This document shows positions 1 to 9,203 of a stretch of 33,664 bases of DNA, one piece after another. Position numbers and translations under genes: made by a program. The notes beneath the pieces are model-generated. The model was not told where the DNA came from, searched no databases, and saw nothing but the letters and a program-made list of their open reading frames with translations. The DNA is from an uncultured Clostridia bacterium (GTDB lineage: Bacteria > Bacillota > Clostridia > Oscillospirales > Acutalibacteraceae). The DNA is taken from positions 1 through 33,664 of the forward strand of contig CANPZK010000008.1 in assembly GCA_947588875.1 (NCBI GenBank). Direction: 5' to 3'. The first letter of the stretch is position 1. Every line of letters starts with the position of its first letter.

Positions 1-1
1 G

Positions 2-184
2 AAAACCGCTAAAATCGCCCCCGCCTTGCTCGGAGCCGCCGCCCTCGCCGCCGCCATAAGCGCCTCCTTCGACAAAGGCCTGCGCTCGCTCATATTAAAC
101 GGCGGCTTTCTGCTCGCCGCGACTCTCGTCTGCTCTGTGATTTTCCCGATAATACTGATAATTAAAAGGAGGCTCAAGGGATGA
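2..184 (+). CDS. C-terminal fragment of a membrane protein, probably a GerAB-type spore germination permease (5' truncated by window start)
   Basis: Frame 2 is open from the window edge: KTAKIAPALLGAAALAAAISASFDKGLRSLILNGGFLLAATLVCSVIFPIILIIKRRLKG*. Hydrophobic, with ATGA overlap to the downstream Ger(x)C gene. Confidence 0.55.
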   Translation, partial: KTAKIAPALLGAAALAAAISASFDKGLRSLILNGGFLLAATLVCSVIFPIILIIKRRLKG

Positions 185-1218
185 AGCGCATTTTATCGCT
201 CGCTCTCATCTGCGCTCTGCTTTGCTTGACCGGCTGTTCGCCCATTGAGAACCGCCTTGACAAGCGGCTTATAATTCAGGGCGTAGGCATAGACAAAAAG
301 GACGGCGATTATAATATAACCGCCATGTATATGGACACCGCGAATCCCGTCGGCGAGGGCGACGTTACGTCGGAGCTTGCTCAGGGCAGCGGAAAGAGCG
401 TGCTTGCCGCTCTGACCGACACTGTGAACAAAACCGGCAGAGAGCCGCTTTACGGTCAATGCGGCTTCATAGTGCTCGGCGGCGAAATAGCACGCGGCGG
501 TATAAAGGAAGCCCTCGAATTTTTCACCGACTACTACGAGTTCCACCCGAATATAAAGGTGTTCTGCTCGGACGGCTCGGCTGAAAAAATAATGAAGGCC
601 GAGAACATGAACGACCGCCTCATGGGCGATTTTTCCGACGCCGAAACCACGACCGGCAAGACTATCGTCAGCTCCCTCAGCGAAATATACGCCGACATAA
701 TCGGCGGGAAGTCAAACGCCGTCACCGCTCTTGTGGGAATCGAGGAGAAGAACGCCGTTTTAAAGGGAGCCGCGGCATTTGACGGCGACCGCCAAAAGGC
801 TGTTTTAAGCAGCGACGAATGTATAGCCGTTCAGCTTTTACGCGGCGACGCCGAAAACGTCTGGGACATATTCCCTTCCGACGACGGCGACGGCATAAAT
901 TATTTTCTCTCCGACTGCTCGAGCAAGACCGACATAAGCGTTGACAACGGCTTATCGTTTCATTTTTACGTTTCCTCCCGCGCCGGAGCCTTCGCCGTAT
1001 CCGCCTCCTCAAAGACCGAGAGCATGATAGCCTCTCGGGTAAAGGAGCTTTGCGAGCGCTCGATACAAAGGCTTTTAAGGGAAAATCATCTCGACGTTTT
1101 CAATCTCGAGCGCTGTCTTTATCTTTACAGATATGAGAAATACAGGAGTCTTGAGGAGCCTAAGAAGGCTATCGCCCTCTCGGACATACGCATCGGCGTT
1201 GATGTTTCTTTGCTTTAA
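181..1218 (+). CDS. Ger(x)C family spore germination lipoprotein
   Basis: 345 aa. Lipobox-like N-terminus LLCLTGCSP, then IENRLDKRLIIQGVGIDKKDGDYNITAMYMD, typical of GerAC-type germinant receptor subunits. Confidence 0.85.
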   Translation: MKRILSLALICALLCLTGCSPIENRLDKRLIIQGVGIDKKDGDYNITAMYMDTANPVGEGDVTSELAQGSGKSVLAALTDTVNKTGREPLYGQCGFIVLGGEIARGGIKEALEFFTDYYEFHPNIKVFCSDGSAEKIMKAENMNDRLMGDFSDAETTTGKTIVSSLSEIYADIIGGKSNAVTALVGIEEKNAVLKGAAAFDGDRQKAVLSSDECIAVQLLRGDAENVWDIFPSDDGDGINYFLSDCSSKTDISVDNGLSFHFYVSSRAGAFAVSASSKTESMIASRVKELCERSIQRLLRENHLDVFNLERCLYLYRYEKYRSLEEPKKAIALSDIRIGVDVSLL

Positions 1219-1242
1219 TCTGTTTTTATTATAGTTATATTC

Positions 1243-1400
1243 TTGTTGACCGCAGTCGCGCCGCCGCCGGCGGCGGCACTCGTTGACCGCAGTCGTCGCT
1301 GCTTAGCAGCAGCTCCGACTGCTGGTTTATATTTAATTTATTTGCAGGAGGAGCTTCGCTCCTCCTGCACCTCCACTTACTCGTTTAAAGAATATTATTT
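1243..1400. repeat. Hairpin-repeat module (family 2): stem-loops GCAGTCG...CGACTGC (1289-1322) and TGCAGGAGGAGC...GCTCCTCCTGCA (1343-1369)
   Basis: Self-complementary arms read directly. Same modules recur at 5096-5140 and 5302-5328. Confidence 0.8.
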
Positions 1401-1406
1401 TATCCC

Positions 1407-1730
1407 CACTCTCTGCCACGGAATTAATTTATGGACGCAAAAGCTCAACTTTAGAAAAATCCTTGTGCGAGTAGCAGGGTTGCAAAGGGGCATCGCCACT
1501 TGCCCGCTCAAAAAATTATTTTTAGCTCCACTCTCTGCCACGGAATTAATTTGCGGGCGCAAAAGCTCAACTTTAGAAAAATCCTTGTGCGAGTAGCAGG
1601 GTTGCAAAGGGGCATCGCCACTTGCCCGCTCAAAAAATTATTTTTAGCTCCACTCTCTGCCACGGAATTAATTTGCGGGCGCAAAAGCTCAACTTTAGAA
1701 AAATCATTGTGCAAGTGGCAGAGGACTTGC
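1407..1730. repeat. 122-bp tandem repeat, two full units plus a partial third
   Basis: CACTCTCTGCCACGGAATTAATTT... starts at 1407, 1529 and 1651 (period 122). Units 1 and 2 are near identical. A diverged single copy lies near 5365-5450. Confidence 0.95.
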
Positions 1731-2187
1731 GAACGTCGCAGGTATTAATATTGCAAATAAACCTTTGAGCGGACAAAAGGGGGCATACGGGGGAGCTTTG
1801 CTCCCCCGTATTAAACCTAATTTCAAAGTAGCAGTCGCGCCGCCAGTGGCGGCGTGACTGCGGTCGGCGGGGCTTGCGAACGGAGCAGATATTAATATTG
1901 CAAATAAATCCTTTTAGCGAGTGGCAGAGGACTTGCGAACGTCGCAGGTATTAATATTGCAAATAAACCTTTGAGCGGACAAAAGGGGGCGTACGGGGGA
2001 GCTTTGCTCCCCCGTATTAAACCTAATTTCTAAGTAGCAGCTTTACCGGCGCAAGTCGGTAAAGCTGCGGTCGGCGGGAGCAAGCACGGGGCGCAGATAT
2101 TAATATTGCAAATAAATCCTTTTAGCGAGTGGCAGAGGACTTGCGAACGTCGCAGATACTAATATTGCAAATAAATCCTTTTAGCGA
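1715..2187. repeat. About 207-bp tandem repeat (two full units and a partial third), each full unit carrying a CGGGGGAGC hairpin and a GCAG...CTGC hairpin
   Basis: GTGGCAGAGGACTTGCGAACGTCGCAG recurs at 1715, 1921 and 2129. Hairpins at 1786-1810, 1831-1861, 1992-2016 and 2037-2068. Confidence 0.9.
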
Positions 2188-2197
2188 GAGGCGGGGG

Positions 2198-2225
2198 TGC
2201 AGGGGGAACGCCAGTTCCCCCTGCA
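2198..2225. repeat. Hairpin TGCAGGGGGAAC-gcca-GTTCCCCCTGCA of the family-2 repeats
   Basis: 12-bp perfect inverted repeat. Same flank (CTGCAAATAGAT) as the hairpin right arm at 5600. Confidence 0.8.
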
Positions 2226-2239
2226 AATAGATATATTTT

Positions 2240-2316
2240 AAGTAGCAGTCGGAGCTGCTGCCAAGCAGCGCCGACTGCGGTCGGCGAGAGCGGTCTTAGG
2301 CTGCAAGCCAAAAAAA
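2240..2316. repeat. Left arm of the 77-bp inverted repeat bracketing cadA-arsR
   Basis: The reverse complement aligns with 5061-5137 with about 4 mismatches by eye. Confidence 0.9.
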
Positions 2317-2359
2317 GAACGAGCGCCGCGTTTGGAGCGCAATCCCCAAATGCGGCGCT
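2310..2359 (-). terminator. Rho-independent terminator of the cadA transcript
   Basis: Minus strand: AGCGCCGCATTTGGGG-attgcgct-CCAAACGCGGCGCT followed by cgttcTTTTTTT. Confidence 0.8.
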
Positions 2360-2362
2360 TAT

Positions 2363-4495
2363 TTATATCCTCTTTCTCATTATCCGCATGGCGTTGAGCA
2401 CGGCGATTATCATAACTCCCACATCGCCGAACACAGCCTCCCACATACCGGCGACCCCGAAAGCGCCGAGAATCAGAAACAGGAGCTTAACGCCCAAGGC
2501 AAAGGCTATATTCTGAATTACTATGCCCTTTGTAGCCCTCGCGACCTTTAAAGCGTCTGCGAGCTTGGACGGTTCGTCGGTCATAAGCACGACGTCGGCG
2601 GCTTCAATGGCGGCGTCCGAGCCAAGCCCGCCCATGGCGACTCCTATATCGGCTCGGGCGAGCACAGGAGCGTCGTTTATTCCGTCTCCGACAAAGGCAA
2701 GACTTGATCCGGCGCTCTTAGTTTCGTTCAAGCGCTCCAAAGCCTCTACCTTTTGGTCAGGAAGAAGTCCGGCGTGATACTCGTCTATGCCGATTTTTTC
2801 GGCAGCGTCGGCGGCTATTTTCTCGCTGTCGCCGGTCAGCATGGCGACACGCCTCACTCCGAGCTTTTTAAGCTCGGCTACCGCTTTAATGCTGTCGCCC
2901 TTTATCTCGTCGGAGATGAGTATGCACCCGACAAACGAACAGCCCCTCGCGACGTACACGACGGTTCCGACCTTGGCGCAGGGAATAAAATCAACCGAAT
3001 ATTTTCTCATGAGCTTGTCGTTCCCGACGAGTATTTTTTCCCCGTTTTCAACCGCGATTACCCCGTGACCCGATATTTCCTCATAATTTTCGAGCCGCTC
3101 AACGTCTGTTCCCGATTTGTATTCGCTGATTATGGAGCGCGCGATGGGGTGATTTGAAAGGCTCTCGGCGGTAGCGGCGAGCCTCAATACCTCGTCCGAG
3201 CCGAAGCCCGCCGCGGGTATTATATCAGTCACCCTGAAAACGCCCTTGGTAAGCGTTCCGGTCTTGTCAAAAACCACGGTTTCCAGCTTGCTCAGAGCCT
3301 CCAGATAATTGCCGCCCTTTACCAAAACTCCTCTCTTTGAGGCCGCTCCGATTCCTCCGAAAAACGTGAGCGGTATTGAAATGACGAGGGCGCAGGGGCA
3401 GGATATTACGAGGAATACAAAGCACCTTCTGAGCCACTCCGCCCATTCTCCGCCGAAGAGCAGAGGAGGAACAACGGCGAGCGCCGCAGCGAGAATTACG
3501 ACTGCCGGAGTATAGTATCGTGCGAATTTTGTGATAAAGTTTTCGCTCTTTGCCTTTCTGCTCGAGGCGTTCTCCACGAGGTCTATTATCCTTGAGGCGG
3601 TGGAGTCGCCAAACGACTTCTCGACCTCGATTTCAAGTATGCCGCTCTGATTTACACAGCCCGACATAACGCGGTCCCCGAGCCTTGCCGACCTCGGCGT
3701 TGACTCTCCGGTGAGGGCTATTGTGTCGAGCATGGACTCGCCGCTCACAATGACCCCGTCGAGCGGTATCCTCTCGCCCGGTTTTACCATTATCCTGTCG
3801 CCTATCGACACATCATCGGGAGATACCTCGGCGTACCCGTCGCCGCGCCTTACGCGCGCGCGGTCGGGCCTTATATCCATTAAATCCGATATTGAGCGTC
3901 TGGAGCGCTTTACCGCGAGCCGCTGGAAAAACTCCCCAATCTGATAAAAGAGCATGACTGCGACCGCCTCGGGATATTCACCTATCGCGAATGCGCCGAC
4001 CGTTGAGAGCGTCATAAGGAAGTTCTCGTCGAACACCCTTCCCTTTAATATGTTCCTCAGGGCTTTCCACACTACGTCCGCTCCGAGGATAATATAAGCG
4101 AGAATAAATATTCCGAGCCAATAATAGCTTGCGGCATTGAAAAAATACAGAGCCATACCCAAGGCATAAACAGCCGCTCCCGACGCGAGCCTTATCGTCG
4201 TCAGCCTATCGGAGCTATTTTCGCCGTCCGGCTCTCCCTCAGCCTTTTCGCCCGACCTCTCACACGACTTTTCGCCCGCCTCGCTTACCGAAACGTCCGG
4301 CTCGTGCTTGTGGACTATATTTTCAACATCGGAAAAAAGGTCGCCCTTATACCGTCGGTCCGCCGTGACAGTGAGCGTCTGCTTGATGAGGTTTACCGAC
4401 GAGGAGCTGACTCCCGCGAGGGTTCCGACCTCTTTTTCTATTTTTGCAGAGCAATGCGGGCAATCGAGGCCCTTTAATACAAATACCTTTTCCAT
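2363..4495 (-). CDS. cadA: Heavy-metal-translocating P1B-type ATPase (Zn/Cd/Pb type)
   Basis: 710 aa with N-terminal HMA motif GLDCPHCSAKIEKEV, SCPCALVISIP, DKTGTLT and GDGINDAPVLARADIGVAMG. Adjacent ArsR regulator. Confidence 0.93.
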   Translation of the reverse strand: MEKVFVLKGLDCPHCSAKIEKEVGTLAGVSSSSVNLIKQTLTVTADRRYKGDLFSDVENIVHKHEPDVSVSEAGEKSCERSGEKAEGEPDGENSSDRLTTIRLASGAAVYALGMALYFFNAASYYWLGIFILAYIILGADVVWKALRNILKGRVFDENFLMTLSTVGAFAIGEYPEAVAVMLFYQIGEFFQRLAVKRSRRSISDLMDIRPDRARVRRGDGYAEVSPDDVSIGDRIMVKPGERIPLDGVIVSGESMLDTIALTGESTPRSARLGDRVMSGCVNQSGILEIEVEKSFGDSTASRIIDLVENASSRKAKSENFITKFARYYTPAVVILAAALAVVPPLLFGGEWAEWLRRCFVFLVISCPCALVISIPLTFFGGIGAASKRGVLVKGGNYLEALSKLETVVFDKTGTLTKGVFRVTDIIPAAGFGSDEVLRLAATAESLSNHPIARSIISEYKSGTDVERLENYEEISGHGVIAVENGEKILVGNDKLMRKYSVDFIPCAKVGTVVYVARGCSFVGCILISDEIKGDSIKAVAELKKLGVRRVAMLTGDSEKIAADAAEKIGIDEYHAGLLPDQKVEALERLNETKSAGSSLAFVGDGINDAPVLARADIGVAMGGLGSDAAIEAADVVLMTDEPSKLADALKVARATKGIVIQNIAFALGVKLLFLILGAFGVAGMWEAVFGDVGVMIIAVLNAMRIMRKRI

Positions 4496-4552
4496 AGCGC
4501 ACTCCTTGTTTTGTTTTTGTTTTTGTTTTGTCTTGCTTTATTCTTTTTATTG

Positions 4553-4568
4553 TTGCTCAATTATTCAA
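4553..4568 (-). promoter_or_regulatory. Putative ArsR/SmtB-type operator upstream of cadA
   Basis: Minus strand TTGAATAATTGAGCAA. Matches 13 of 16 positions of the site in front of arsR (TTGAATGATTGCTCAA). Confidence 0.6.
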
Positions 4569-4619
4569 CTAAGAGGGTAAAAAAACACCCCTGAAATATA
4601 CAGCCGAATTTTTATTTTT

Positions 4620-5006
4620 TCATTCTCTCAAATGCTCAAAGCCCTTGTCGAGAATTTCCTTAACGTGCGAATCCGCGAGCGAGTAATAAACCGTTTGCGC
4701 CTCCCGGCGAAACTTGACTAAGTTTGCGAGCCTAAGCGCCTTTAGCTGGTGCGACACCGCCGATTTTGTCAGACCGAGCAGCGCGGCTATATCGCATACG
4801 CACATCTCGCTCTGCTCGAGCGCGTGCAGTATCTGCACTCTCGTTCCGTCGCCGAAGAGCTTGAAAAGCGACGCAAGCTCGATATATTCCTCCTTGCTCG
4901 TCATGCTTTCGCTTACCTTTTTCACGACCTCGCCGTGAATCACTTCGCAATCGCAGAAGGGTTGCTTTTCCAATTTACGTCCTCCTTGTATTAGTTGAGC
5001 AATCAT
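4620..5006 (-). CDS. ArsR/SmtB family metal-responsive transcriptional regulator (CadC-like)
   Basis: 128 aa: LASLFKLFGDGTRVQILHALEQSEMCVCDIAALLGLTKSAVSHQLKALRLANLVKFRREAQTVYYSL. Contains the ELCVCDI-like metal-binding helix. Confidence 0.93.
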   Translation of the reverse strand: MIAQLIQGGRKLEKQPFCDCEVIHGEVVKKVSESMTSKEEYIELASLFKLFGDGTRVQILHALEQSEMCVCDIAALLGLTKSAVSHQLKALRLANLVKFRREAQTVYYSLADSHVKEILDKGFEHLRE

Positions 5007-5046
5007 TCAACAATGATATTATATGCTCTTTTTTATATTCTGTCAA
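4995..5046 (-). promoter_or_regulatory. Consensus promoter of arsR with operator just downstream of the -10
   Basis: Minus strand TTGACA (5041-5046), 17 nt spacer, TATAAT (5018-5023), then imperfect palindrome TTGAATGATTGCTCAA (4995-5010). Confidence 0.8.
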
Positions 5047-5060
5047 TAGCCGGGGATTAT

Positions 5061-5137
5061 TTTTTTTGGCTTGCAGCCTAAGACCGCTCCCGCCGCCCGC
5101 AGTCGTCGCTGCTTGGCAGCAGCCCCGACTGCTACTT
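5061..5137. repeat. Right arm of the 77-bp inverted repeat bracketing cadA-arsR
   Basis: Inverted match to 2240-2316, including TTTTTTTGGCTTGCAGCCTAAGACCGCT and the CAGTCG hairpin. Confidence 0.9.
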
Positions 5138-5700
5138 TGAAATTAGGTTTAATACGGGGGAGCAAAGCTCCCCCGTATGCCCCCTTTTGTCCGCTCAAAT
5201 AGTTTATTTGCAATATTAGTATCTGCGCCGCTCACAAGCCCCGCCGACCGCAGCTTTACCGACTTGCGCCGGTAAAGCTGCTACTTAGAATTTAATCTAT
5301 TTGCAGGAGGAGCTTCGCTCCTCCTGCACCTCCACTCACTCGCTCAAAGAATATTATTTTATCCCCACTCTCTGCGACGAAATTAATTTACGGGCGCAAA
5401 AGCTCAACTTAAGAAAAATCTTTGTGCGAGCGGCGGGGTTGCAAAGGGGCTGCAAGCCCCTTTGAGAACTATCCTAATTTTAAACCAGCAGCCGTGCCGC
5501 CGCAGGCGGCGTGGCTGCGGTCAACGAGTGTCGCCACAGGCGGCGCTCCAAGCCGAAGCGATTTTTGGGTACCGCAAGAGGGAACGCGAAGCTCCTCCTG
5601 CAAATAGATAGAATATAAAGCAGCAGTCGGCGATGCCGATGAGCATCGCCGACTGCGGTAAACGTGAAGGCAAGGGGTTTCAGGGGAACCGGAGTTCAAC
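5138..5700. repeat. Composite array of family-2 hairpin repeats, mostly in inverted order relative to 1243-2310
   Basis: Hairpins at 5153-5177 (TACGGGGGAGC), about 5255-5286 (GCAGCTTTACCG), 5302-5328 (TGCAGGAGGAGC), about 5490-5518 (CAGCCGTGCCGCC) and 5623-5656 (GCAGTCGGCGATGC). Confidence 0.85.
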
Positions 5701-5708
5701 TGAATAAA

Positions 5709-6914
5709 TTATTTTGCGAGGCGGCTGTTTACAGCCTGCAAAAATTCCTCTGTGTTGAGCTTTTTCTTGTTTTCGAGAGTTGAGAGCAAATAAAGATCGC
5801 CGGTCATTTCGCCCTCCTCGATTGTCTGTATAGTAGCCCTTTCGAGCTTGTCGGCAAAGGCGCAAAGCTCCGGAGTGCCGTCAAGCTCGCCTCTCTTGCG
5901 CAGAGCGCCGGTCCATGCAAAAAGCGTCGCTACGCTGTTAGTCGAGGTTTCCTCGCCCTTTAAATGCTTGTAGTAATGCCTCTGAACTGTGCCGTGTGCG
6001 GCCTCGTACTCATACACGCCGTCGGGCGATACGAGCACGCTCGTCATCATGGCGAGGCTTCCGAAGGCTGTCGCCACCATATCGGACATAACGTCGCCGT
6101 CATAGTTCTTGCAAGCCCAGATGTAGCCGCCGTTTGAACGCACTACGCGAGCTACCGCGTCGTCGATGAGGGTATAGAAATACTCTATGCCGGCGGAGTC
6201 GAACCTCTCCTTGTATTCGCTCTCGAATACCTCGTTGAATATATCCTTGAAGCGATGGTCGTACTTCTTGCTTATGGTGTCCTTTGTCGCGAACCATACG
6301 GTCTGCTTTGTGTCAAGGGCATAGTTGAAGCAGGAGCGGGCAAAGCTCCTTATGGACTTGTCTATGTTGTGAAGCCCCTGTATAATTCCGTCGGAGTCGA
6401 AATCGTGTATGAGAGTTCTCTCCTCGGTGCCGTCGGGCTTTGTTACGCAAAGCTCAGCCTTGCAGCCGCCCTCTACCACCATCTCGGTGTTTTTGTAAAC
6501 GTCGCCGTATGCGTGACGGGCAATACAGATGGGCTTTGTCCAAGTCGGGATAAACGGGGTGATGCCCTTGACGAGAATCGGAGTTCTGAACACGGTTCCG
6601 TCGAGTATGGCGCGGATAGTTCCGTTGGGCGACTTCCACATCTCCTTGAGGTTGTACTCGGTCATTCTGTCGGCGTTCGGGGTGATGGTAGCGCACTTTA
6701 CGGCTACTCCGTATTTCTTAGTAGCCTCCGCGCTGTCGAACGTTACCTGGTCGTTCGTCTCGTTTCTGTGCTCAAGTCCAAGGTCGTAATACTCGGTCTT
6801 TAAATCGACATATGGCGTTATGAGTATGTCCTTTATCATCTTCCAGATGATCCTCGTCATTTCGTCCCCGTCCATCTCGACGAGAGGGGTTTTCATTTGA
6901 ATTTTGTCTGCCAC
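5709..6914 (-). CDS. icd: NADP-dependent isocitrate dehydrogenase, eukaryotic-like homodimeric subfamily
   Basis: 401 aa: [96 protein letters not shown]. Confidence 0.95.
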   Translation of the reverse strand: MADKIQMKTPLVEMDGDEMTRIIWKMIKDILITPYVDLKTEYYDLGLEHRNETNDQVTFDSAEATKKYGVAVKCATITPNADRMTEYNLKEMWKSPNGTIRAILDGTVFRTPILVKGITPFIPTWTKPICIARHAYGDVYKNTEMVVEGGCKAELCVTKPDGTEERTLIHDFDSDGIIQGLHNIDKSIRSFARSCFNYALDTKQTVWFATKDTISKKYDHRFKDIFNEVFESEYKERFDSAGIEYFYTLIDDAVARVVRSNGGYIWACKNYDGDVMSDMVATAFGSLAMMTSVLVSPDGVYEYEAAHGTVQRHYYKHLKGEETSTNSVATLFAWTGALRKRGELDGTPELCAFADKLERATIQTIEEGEMTGDLYLLSTLENKKKLNTEEFLQAVNSRLAK

Positions 6915-6999
6915 TTAAAATCACTTCCTAATATTTTTCAATCAATATATTTTTAAAATATATTTTTTCAATCAAACATATTTTTCAACCAAATTCAAA

Positions 7000-8931
7000 T
7001 CAAGAATTTGCCTTTGTGTAGTTGAGCAGTCCTCCGGCAAGGATAATATCCCTCGTTCTGTCGGTCAGCTCGCACTTAGCCTTGATCTGTTTGCCGGTCG
7101 TCTTGTTCGTAATAACTATGTCGCCGCCGGACTTAACCGCCTCCTTAACGTCGGGCATTGAGAGAAGATCGCCCTGCGAGATCGAGTCGTAATCCTCCTC
7201 GTTCTCAAACGTGAGGGGAAGTATTCCCGCGTTGATGAGGTTCGAGCGGTGTATTCTCGCAAAGCTCTTAACGAGAACAGCCTTAACTCCGAGATAGAGC
7301 GGAGCGAGAGCCGCGTGCTCGCGCGACGAGCCCTGACCGTAGTTGGAGCCGCCCACTACAATGCTCTTTCCAAGCTCCTTGGCTCTTGCGGGAAATTCCT
7401 TGTCGCACACCGTGAAGCAGTGGTTTGAAATAGCCGGTATATTTGAGCGAAGCGGAAGTATCTTTGCGCCCGCCGGCATAATGTGGTCTGTCGTTATATT
7501 GTCGCCCACCTTTAAAGCGCACTGCGCCTCAATGCTGTCCGAAAGCGGCTGCGTCGTCGGGAACGGCTTTATGTTCGGCCCTCTGAGAACCTCTACGCTG
7601 TCCATCTCCTCCTCGGGAGCGGGAGCGGCGACCATATTGTCGTTTATCAAAAATTCCTCGGGCATGATTATCTCCGGCTGCTCTCCGAGCGTGGTCGGGT
7701 CGCAGAACACTCCGGCGAGCGCCGAAGCCGCCGCCGTTTCGGGAGAAACAAGATATATCTGACCGTCGGCGGTGCCCGAACGTCCCTCAAAGTTCCTGTT
7801 GAACGTGCGCAGTGAAACTCCCTTTGAGTTCGGCGACTGACCCATGCCTATGCACGGTCCGCAGGCGCACTCGAGTATTCTCGCGCCGGCGGCTATCAAA
7901 TCGCCGAGCGCGCCGTTGAGCGCGAGCATATTGTAAACCTGCTTTGAGCCGGGGGCTATTGCAAGGCTCACGTTCTCGGCAATGGTCTTGCCCTTTAATA
8001 TAGAGGCAACTATCATCAAATCTCTGTATGACGAGTTCGTGCATGAGCCTATGCAGATCTGGTCGACCCTCTGACCGGCAAGCTCCGAGATGCTCTTTAT
8101 GTTGTCCGGGCTGTGCGGGCAAGCCGCCATAGGAACAAGACTTGAGAGGTCGATGTCGATAACCTCGTCATAAACCGCGTCGTCGTCGGGCTTCTGCTCG
8201 CTCCAGTCCTCTTCTCTCCCCTGCGCCTTGAGGAACGACCTCGTTATCTCGTCGGACGGGAATATCGACGTTGTAGCGCCGAGCTCCGCGCCCATATTTG
8301 TTATTGTGGCTCTCTCCGGCACGCTCAGGGTCTTGACTCCCTCGCCGCCGTACTCGATTATCTTGCCTACTCCGCCCTTTACGGACATTATTTTCAGTAC
8401 CTCAAGAATTATGTCCTTTGCCGATACCCACGGCTTCAATTTGCCCGTGAGGTTTATCCTTACCATCTTTGGCATTGATATATAATAGGCTCCGCCGCCC
8501 ATCGCTACGGCTACGTCGAGTCCGCCCGCGCCCATTGCGAGCATTCCTATGCCGCCGCCCGTCGGGGTGTGGCTGTCTGAGCCGATGAGCGTCTTTCCGG
8601 GCTTGCCGAAGCGCTCAAGATGAACCTGATGACAGATTCCGTTGCCGGGGCGTGAGAAATATATGCCGTGCTTTTTGGCTACCGACTGGATAAATCTGTG
8701 GTCGTCCGCGTTTTCAAAGCCCGTCTGGAGCGTGTTGTGGTCGATATAAGCGACGCTTTTTTCCGTCTTTACCCTCGGAACGCCCATCGCTTCAAATTCA
8801 AGATAAGCCATTGTACCGGTCGCGTCCTGTGTGAGCGTCTGGTCGATTTTAAGTCCGACGTCTGTCCCGACGGTCATATCGCCGCTGAGCAGATGCGCCT
8901 TGATAATTTTTTGCGCTAAAGTCAAGCCCAA
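7000..8931 (-). CDS. acn: Aconitate hydratase
   Basis: 643 aa: TLIGSDSHTPTGGGIGMLAMGAGGLDVAVAMGG, CIGSCTNSSYRDL, ECACGPCIGMGQSP, GGSNYGQGSSREHAAL. Confidence 0.95.
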   Translation of the reverse strand: MGLTLAQKIIKAHLLSGDMTVGTDVGLKIDQTLTQDATGTMAYLEFEAMGVPRVKTEKSVAYIDHNTLQTGFENADDHRFIQSVAKKHGIYFSRPGNGICHQVHLERFGKPGKTLIGSDSHTPTGGGIGMLAMGAGGLDVAVAMGGGAYYISMPKMVRINLTGKLKPWVSAKDIILEVLKIMSVKGGVGKIIEYGGEGVKTLSVPERATITNMGAELGATTSIFPSDEITRSFLKAQGREEDWSEQKPDDDAVYDEVIDIDLSSLVPMAACPHSPDNIKSISELAGQRVDQICIGSCTNSSYRDLMIVASILKGKTIAENVSLAIAPGSKQVYNMLALNGALGDLIAAGARILECACGPCIGMGQSPNSKGVSLRTFNRNFEGRSGTADGQIYLVSPETAAASALAGVFCDPTTLGEQPEIIMPEEFLINDNMVAAPAPEEEMDSVEVLRGPNIKPFPTTQPLSDSIEAQCALKVGDNITTDHIMPAGAKILPLRSNIPAISNHCFTVCDKEFPARAKELGKSIVVGGSNYGQGSSREHAALAPLYLGVKAVLVKSFARIHRSNLINAGILPLTFENEEDYDSISQGDLLSMPDVKEAVKSGGDIVITNKTTGKQIKAKCELTDRTRDIILAGGLLNYTKANS

Positions 8932-8970
8932 AAAAATCTCCTCCTTTGATTGACTGCAAATTTTGTATCT

Positions 8971-8999
8971 ATTATATAATATAGGCGGTTAAAAGTCAA
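8971..8999 (-). promoter_or_regulatory. Sigma-A-type promoter of the acn-icd unit
   Basis: Minus strand TTGACT (8994-8999), 17 nt, TATAAT (8971-8976), upstream of the acn start. Confidence 0.7.
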
Positions 9000-9138
9000 C
9001 ATTATGAATTATTGTCTTTTGATTTTTTCATTTTGCAACAATATGTAATATTATTTCGCGGTTTTTAGGTGAGGTTTTTGCAGGATTTATTTTTTAATCT
9101 TTCATAGTTAAGCCTTACCCTCCGCCCGAAGCCGCCGC

Positions 9139-9192
9139 GCAAAAACAAACGCGCCGACATTTGCTTTAATAAAAATCAAACGCTCCGGCGCG
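9139..9192 (-). terminator. Possible terminator downstream of tsaD
   Basis: Minus strand CGCGCCG...CGGCGCG stem with an inner GTTTG/CAAA-type extension, followed by TTTGTTTTTG. Confidence 0.45.
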
Positions 9193-9203
9193 AAGTCCTC
9201 GCC

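Noticed and set aside
1407-2187. Possible CRISPR array (regularly spaced repeats)
   Set aside because: Periods are 122 and about 207 bp with nearly the whole unit conserved. There are no short repeats with unique spacers and no cas genes.
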